A DNA stretch of 64,000 bases from Moellerella sp963519845. GTDB lineage: Bacteria > Pseudomonadota > Gammaproteobacteria > Enterobacterales > Enterobacteriaceae. The notes under the pieces are model-generated. The model was not told where the DNA came from, searched no databases, and saw only the letters and a list, made by a program, of their open reading frames with translations. Positions 61,705 through 64,000 of the stretch are shown one piece after another (position 1 is the first letter of the stretch; every line of letters begins with the position of its first letter). The stretch is taken from assembly GCA_963519845.1 (NCBI GenBank), contig CAUQNX010000006.1, positions 1-64,000 of the forward strand, given 5' to 3'. A program made the translations under genes and the position numbers.

Positions 61705-63345
61705 ATGCCAATAAAAATGATGGCTTATTCTAAGTGGTTTCTGCTCTTTTTATTTGTTGTTTTAACCTATTTTTTATCACTCAATGGGCGCTTATTATGG
61801 CAACCTGATGAATTTCGCTACGCTGAGATCAGTCGAGAATTGATACTTAGTCATAACTGGATTGTGCCTGAACTACTCAATATACGTTATTTTGAAAAGC
61901 CCGTTATGGGGTATTGGATCAATGCTTTTTTTCAGCTGCTATTTGGAGAGAGCAATGTCTCTGTGCGTCTTGGCGTAGTATTTAGTACATTGATAAGTGG
62001 TTTGTTTGTCTATTTATCAGCATGGAGAGCTTGGTCAAATAGACGCTTAGCGTACAACGCACTATTTATCTATTTATCTACATTAATTGTTTTTTCCATT
62101 GGGACTTATAATGTTCTTGATCCAATAGTCACTATGTTTGTGACTATGACGATGTTCTTCTTTCAATGGGGAATAACCACAACCAGTTTTAATCAAAAAC
62201 TTACTGCTTATATACTGATTGGTATCGCTTGCAGTTTTGGTTTTTTAACCAAAGGTTTTTTGGCTCTATTGTTACCCTCGCTGATTATGTTGGTAAGCGC
62301 GATATATTTTCGTCAATTTAAAGATGTATTTTTATTCTCTTTTGTTGCCCTCTGTTCTGCTTTTTTAGTCAGCTTACCTTGGGTCTTTATGATCGCTAAT
62401 CGTGAAGCTGACTACTGGAACTACTTCTTTTGGGTTGAACATATTCAGCGTTTTATGTCTGATGATGCGCAGAATAGCTCACCTTTTTGGTTCTATATGC
62501 CAATATTGTTGGCGGGTCTACTTCCCTGGTTAGGGTACTTCTTTGGTGCCATGATGCGAGCCGCTAAACAAAAAGGTATTGATTGGTATTTCTTGTTTTG
62601 GTTTGTTATTCCATTTGCTTTTTTTAGTATCACTAAAGGTAAGTTGCTGACGTATATTCTGCCTTGTATTGCTCCTGTCTCGATCTTAATTGCCGCTTAT
62701 GTTGAGAAATGTTTAGTTGAGAACAAAACGAAGATTATCAAATTAAATGCGGGTATAAATCTCTTTATTGGTCTGCTAGCTGCTAGTGCAGTTTTACTCT
62801 CTAATTATGTGCCTCAGTGGAATTTTTATGGGCAAAATGAGCAGGGTAAATTTTTTGCTGCCGTGGCTATTTTCATCTTTTGGGCTATTGTCGCCATCAT
62901 CTCTTTTCAGCGTCGTTTTTGGGCATTAGCTGGCGCTTGTACATTAGCGTTAAGTTTGACGGTGGGATATGTAATACCAGAGCAAGTTGAAAGCAAAAAT
63001 ACCCCACAACGGGTCCTTGAAAAGTATCGAGATGACTTATCAGATAAAACCTATTTGATGACAAATAACGTTGGGCTAGGTACATCATTGGCTTGGGTAC
63101 TTAAGCGTAGCGATATAACTATGCTCTATCAACGGGGTGAATTGGCTTATGGTTTGGCTTATCCCGATGTAATAAATCGTTTCTATCAACTAGAGCAGCT
63201 GACTGAATTACTTGAAAAAAATGACTATCAAGATGTTGCGGTAATTGTTGAGGCCGGTCAAAAAAGAGTCTTAGAGGCACTTCCTGGCAATCCGCGAATA
63301 ATCCGTGAAGGAGACTTGATGCTTATTTTTTATGATAAGAAATAA
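61705..63345 (+). CDS. arnT: Lipid A 4-amino-4-deoxy-L-arabinose transferase ArnT-like
   Basis: ArnT moves aminoarabinose from undecaprenyl phosphate to lipid A on the periplasmic face, giving polymyxin resistance. The 546-residue protein is close to E. coli ArnT (550). It has about 12 membrane spans, the N-terminal LWQPDEFRYAEISREL with the catalytic Asp-Glu-x-Arg-Tyr-type motif, NIRYFEKPVMGYW, and a C-terminal soluble domain. In E. coli it sits in arnBCADTEF; here no other arn gene flanks it within the window. SD is weak. A related glycosyltransferase of the PMT family is the alternative. Confidence 0.88.
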   Translation: MPIKMMAYSKWFLLFLFVVLTYFLSLNGRLLWQPDEFRYAEISRELILSHNWIVPELLNIRYFEKPVMGYWINAFFQLLFGESNVSVRLGVVFSTLISGLFVYLSAWRAWSNRRLAYNALFIYLSTLIVFSIGTYNVLDPIVTMFVTMTMFFFQWGITTTSFNQKLTAYILIGIACSFGFLTKGFLALLLPSLIMLVSAIYFRQFKDVFLFSFVALCSAFLVSLPWVFMIANREADYWNYFFWVEHIQRFMSDDAQNSSPFWFYMPILLAGLLPWLGYFFGAMMRAAKQKGIDWYFLFWFVIPFAFFSITKGKLLTYILPCIAPVSILIAAYVEKCLVENKTKIIKLNAGINLFIGLLAASAVLLSNYVPQWNFYGQNEQGKFFAAVAIFIFWAIVAIISFQRRFWALAGACTLALSLTVGYVIPEQVESKNTPQRVLEKYRDDLSDKTYLMTNNVGLGTSLAWVLKRSDITMLYQRGELAYGLAYPDVINRFYQLEQLTELLEKNDYQDVAVIVEAGQKRVLEALPGNPRIIREGDLMLIFYDKK

Positions 63346-63452
63346 AGCCAAATATTTGCTTGTCTATCAGATTGAGCCAAGTGTGGAAAAAAGAGGATTG
63401 ACTGTCATGCGCAAAGAATTTACTCTCCAATGACTTTAAATTTATCAATGTT

Positions 63453-63644
63453 ATGGTTGTTTATCTTCATTATGCCAACAAGGGAAGCTTGGTTATCAAC
63501 TTAGATGAGAGGATAACAATTAGCGTGTTGGATGAGTTTATTCAAACGATAAATAGTCATATAGATTGTTCTTTTTTAACTCAGACGTTTGATGTGTTTT
63601 TAATCAAACGGGAAGGGAAGCACAGGAGTTTTAATAATGAGTAA
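63453..63644 (+). CDS. Small hypothetical protein, possibly frameshifted at its start
   Basis: A 63-residue frame from ATG at 63453, not recognised, without a good SD. The same frame is protein-like upstream of this ATG back to 63402. In another frame an ATG at 63407 with GAGG upstream reads MRKEFTLQ and stops. A single-base change near 63427 would join them into one 80-residue protein. The 3' end overlaps the next gene by 8 bases. It may be an intact small gene with an unusual start, or a frameshifted one. Confidence 0.4.
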   Translation: MVVYLHYANKGSLVINLDERITISVLDEFIQTINSHIDCSFLTQTFDVFLIKREGKHRSFNNE

Positions 63645-63819
63645 TGAACAACAGAGTAAAGCTTATACACGCGATGATTATGACAAAGATGTCAAAATGG
63701 TTAAATATCTACTAAAAAGTGATCCTGATAATGCATTGATTGATAGGTTAATGCTTAGAATCGACTCTTATAAGGAACGCGCGCCAGAATTTGCTGATAC
63801 TAACTCGCCAATCAAATAA
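63637..63819 (+). CDS. Small hypothetical protein (60 residues)
   Basis: A 60-residue hydrophilic, charged, helix-prone protein (AYTRDDYDKDVKMVKYLL). I do not recognise it. AGGAG lies at good distance from the ATG, which supports expression. It overlaps the preceding small frame by 8 bases, so both are probably in one transcript. A perfect hairpin follows. Confidence 0.6.
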   Translation: MSNEQQSKAYTRDDYDKDVKMVKYLLKSDPDNALIDRLMLRIDSYKERAPEFADTNSPIK

Positions 63820-63848
63820 AAATATTAAACCGCAGTTTATTTTCAGTT

Positions 63849-63878
63849 CTCGATAGCCTGTTTATGCAGGCTATCGAG
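63849..63878. terminator. Hairpin after the small genes
   Basis: CTCGATAGCCTG and CAGGCTATCGAG form a perfect 12-bp stem around TTTATG. It may end transcripts from both sides. No clear T run follows. Confidence 0.7.
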
Positions 63879-63893
63879 GTTCAAAATGGGCTG

Positions 63894-63974
63894 TTATTTA
63901 CGTTTTTTAGTCACAGGTTTAACTGGCGGTGTTAACTCACGATAAATCATCAGTAATGCATAGCTGTTATTCAT
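63894..63974 (-). CDS. Possible 26-residue small protein
   Basis: A 26-codon frame reading MNNSYALLMIYRELTPPV and ending in a basic KKRK tail has AGAGGAA before its ATG. A hairpin stands just past its stop. The hydrophobic start and basic end resemble known small membrane-associated proteins, but I cannot name it. Tentative. Confidence 0.35.
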   Translation of the reverse strand: MNNSYALLMIYRELTPPVKPVTKKRK

Positions 63975-64000
63975 TTTAGAGTTCCTCTGATTGTTTAAGT

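Overview
The window looks like a chromosomal segment of a low-GC gammaproteobacterium of the order Enterobacterales. The housekeeping proteins (MetA, MetH, LysC, Pgi, UbiC, UbiA, PlsB, DgkA, LexA, Zur, Edd, Eda, GntR, FrmA) match their Escherichia coli counterparts closely and nearly full length. The block metA ... metH ... lysC/pgi ... ubiC-ubiA/plsB/dgkA-lexA ... zur keeps the E. coli order. The AT-rich base composition and the MR/P-like fimbrial operon point towards Proteus/Providencia-type Morganellaceae, but I cannot fix the genus. I saw no rRNA, tRNA, insertion sequence, prophage or CRISPR array.

Layout. 0.5-4.1 kb: metA, then eda and edd (Entner-Doudoroff) on the minus strand under a perfect GntR-type operator. 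4.4-7.7 kb: a DUF1460 amidase-like protein and two overlapping genes for unknown membrane/envelope proteins. 8-11.8 kb: metH. 12-16.2 kb: an accessory island with a Sel1-repeat protein, a putative papain-like protein fused to RTX-type calcium-binding loops, and a Sel1 lipoprotein one base downstream; this resembles an effector/immunity module. 16.4-26.1 kb: lysC, pgi, ubiCA, plsB, dgkA, lexA (two SOS boxes) and zur.

26.1-34.6 kb: a 2-kb gene-free AT-rich region followed by a chaperone-usher operon (major subunit, usher, chaperone, three minor subunits, MrpH-like zinc-type tip adhesin). The gene-free region holds a strong promoter beside a G8 tract, then a tandem array of about 85-bp units. 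Each unit can form a hairpin, and the inner stem changes sequence between units while keeping its pairing. I consider this the least explained structure in the window. A ToxR/CadC-like membrane regulator lies convergent to the operon.

36-42.7 kb: a probable molybdenum (or related oxyanion/metal-chelate) uptake locus on the minus strand: Tat-exported binding protein, FecCD-type permease, ATPase, SAM methyltransferase and ModD in one overlapping operon, then a separately promoted TonB-dependent receptor. Two ModE-like operators with identical CGnTAT-N12-ATAACG geometry lie in front of the two transcription units.

42.9-48.2 kb: gntR-gntK-gntU, with a second GntR operator that links gluconate uptake to edd/eda, then frmA and fghA for formaldehyde detoxification. 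48.4-52.2 kb: a putative peptidoglycan O-acetylation set (MBOAT, GDSM-type acetyltransferase, SGNH lipoprotein). 52.3-64 kb: a Bax-like glucosaminidase, small proteins, a DUF4026/DUF2314 protein, recX, a sugar-porin-like outer membrane protein, dcuC with an FNR-like site, metY, and an arnT not accompanied by other arn genes, with a PhoP-like box. Starts were chosen by Shine-Dalgarno (SD) spacing and by remembered E. coli protein alignments; no searches were run.
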